This document shows, piece after piece, positions 57,716 through 58,167 of a DNA stretch of 58,167 nucleotides. The stretch comes from Thiohalocapsa marina (GTDB lineage: Bacteria > Pseudomonadota > Gammaproteobacteria > Chromatiales > Chromatiaceae). The stretch's first letter is position 1. The number at the start of each line of letters is the position of its first letter. The notes under the pieces were generated by a model. It was given only the letters and a program-made list of their open reading frames with translations, ran no database searches and had not been told where the DNA came from. The position numbers and the translations under genes were made by a program. The DNA lies in assembly GCF_008632335.1 (NCBI RefSeq), contig NZ_VWXX01000022.1, forward strand, positions 1 through 58,167, read 5' to 3'.

Positions 57716-58167
57716 CAGTGCGATAGGGAGTTTGGCCGCGAGAAGCTCGACTGGTTTCGTCAGGAAGCGGAGGTTTGACAGGCAGTCTTGTGTGGCCGGA
57801 AGTGGGACGATCCGGTCACCGCCAGCAGCCCGGTGAGCGGCCGCTTCTGAGGGTTGGACGGTGCTCGTCCGATCGGTCACCACATGCTTGATGACCGTCT
57901 GCCTTTCTGCTCCGAACCTCGCTAGCGACCTCCCCGCACCTGTCAGTTCACCAACTGGCTTCTTCTGGATTAGCAGCAGTGTCCTGCTGCTTACGGATCA
58001 GCGTCTGCCTGGCACTGCGCGAGGATCCCGGTCCGCTCAATTCACCACAGCGCCACGTTGCTGTTGTCGGGCGACGCCCCCAGCGTTCATCCCCCACCCA
58101 CGCATCCACCCGACCGCGGGCTGATCAGGGATTCGAACCCAAGCGAGTCCGTCCGAGGCAGCGGCCC
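57716..58167. other. Right-end region, no gene recognised
   Basis: Low protein likelihood. TGGGTTCGAATCCC on the minus strand (near 58130) looks like a tRNA T-arm but no other arm of a tRNA was found. Confidence 0.35.

Noticed and set aside
58120-58150. Possible tRNA T-arm on the minus strand
   Set aside because: Only a TTCGAAT-type loop with a short stem is seen; no acceptor, D-arm or anticodon arm fits, and the window ends.

Overview
The window is GC-rich, gene-dense bacterial DNA from an accessory region. Gene families (RtcB/RlaP, PilZ, YchJ, YjbQ, TrmO, SRAP, a COG1743-type methylase, ICE families with AcaB/PFL_4669 and FlhDC-like activators) suggest a gammaproteobacterium, plausibly a purple sulfur bacterium (Chromatiaceae). 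That assignment is inference; no rRNA or photosynthesis gene is present. Much of the window is a graveyard: at least fifteen genes are truncated, frameshifted or carry an in-frame stop.

Region 1 (1-8.6 kb) is a phage-defence-like operon on the minus strand: SNF2-type helicase with a C-terminal DUF3883-like part, DUF1156 DNA methylase (COG1743), a two-gene DUF4258/DUF2283 module, then a DUF499 ATPase (COG1483) cut by the window edge. Its promoter holds two 9-bp direct repeats. Region 2 (8.7-17.8 kb) carries small regulators (XRE, PilZ), decayed secreted-protein genes, an RNA-repair pair (RtcB ligase plus a truncated RlaP-like nucleotidyltransferase), a MIF-type tautomerase, an SRAP/YedK pseudogene interrupted by a complete IS256-family element (15359-16742, 9-bp target duplication), and a decayed FtsK-gamma-domain gene.

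Region 3 (17.9-21.1 kb) is a compact plus-strand cassette with lower GC: a DUF4258 protein, an unrecognised 487-residue protein and a small protein with HNH-like motifs, followed by a DUF2293 protein. Region 4 (21.1-32 kb) is rich in NAD/ADP-ribose functions: nicotinamidase remnant, microbial-type PARG, VIT-vWA protein with MerR partner, a sigma-54 activator that seems to lack its sensing domain, a remnant ADP-ribosylglycohydrolase, an intact phosphatase-ADP-ribosylglycohydrolase fusion divergent from a MerR-like/receiver pair, and a WGR protein. No ADP-ribosyltransferase was seen.

Region 5 (32.4-43.45 kb) is part of an integrative element: an Integrase_1-type recombinase, DnaC-like loader, XRE/CI-like repressor divergent from FlhD/FlhC-like activators (the arrangement resembles SetR-SetCD of SXT-type ICEs), AlpA-like regulator, CHC2 primase-like protein, DUF3987 ATPase, an origin-like stretch (perfect DnaA box plus eight TGGCTACA iterons), and a second tyrosine recombinase next to a tRNA-Lys 3' end. 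A 45-bp tRNA-Lys-derived direct repeat (43407-43451 and 51611-51655) bounds region 6, a decayed tandem island with an integrase whose catalytic Tyr codon is a stop, IS3 and IS110 remnants, FitAB, a broken RecD2-like helicase, a TacAT-type acetyltransferase toxin pair and a Fic remnant.

Region 7 (51.7-58.2 kb) holds debris of a lytic transglycosylase and a LexA-like peptidase, an AcaB-family activator, a TauE remnant, then ordinary genes (YjbQ, TrmO, an intact SRAP, a hypothetical), a 126-bp MITE-like inverted repeat, a HicAB toxin-antitoxin pair and terminase-like debris.
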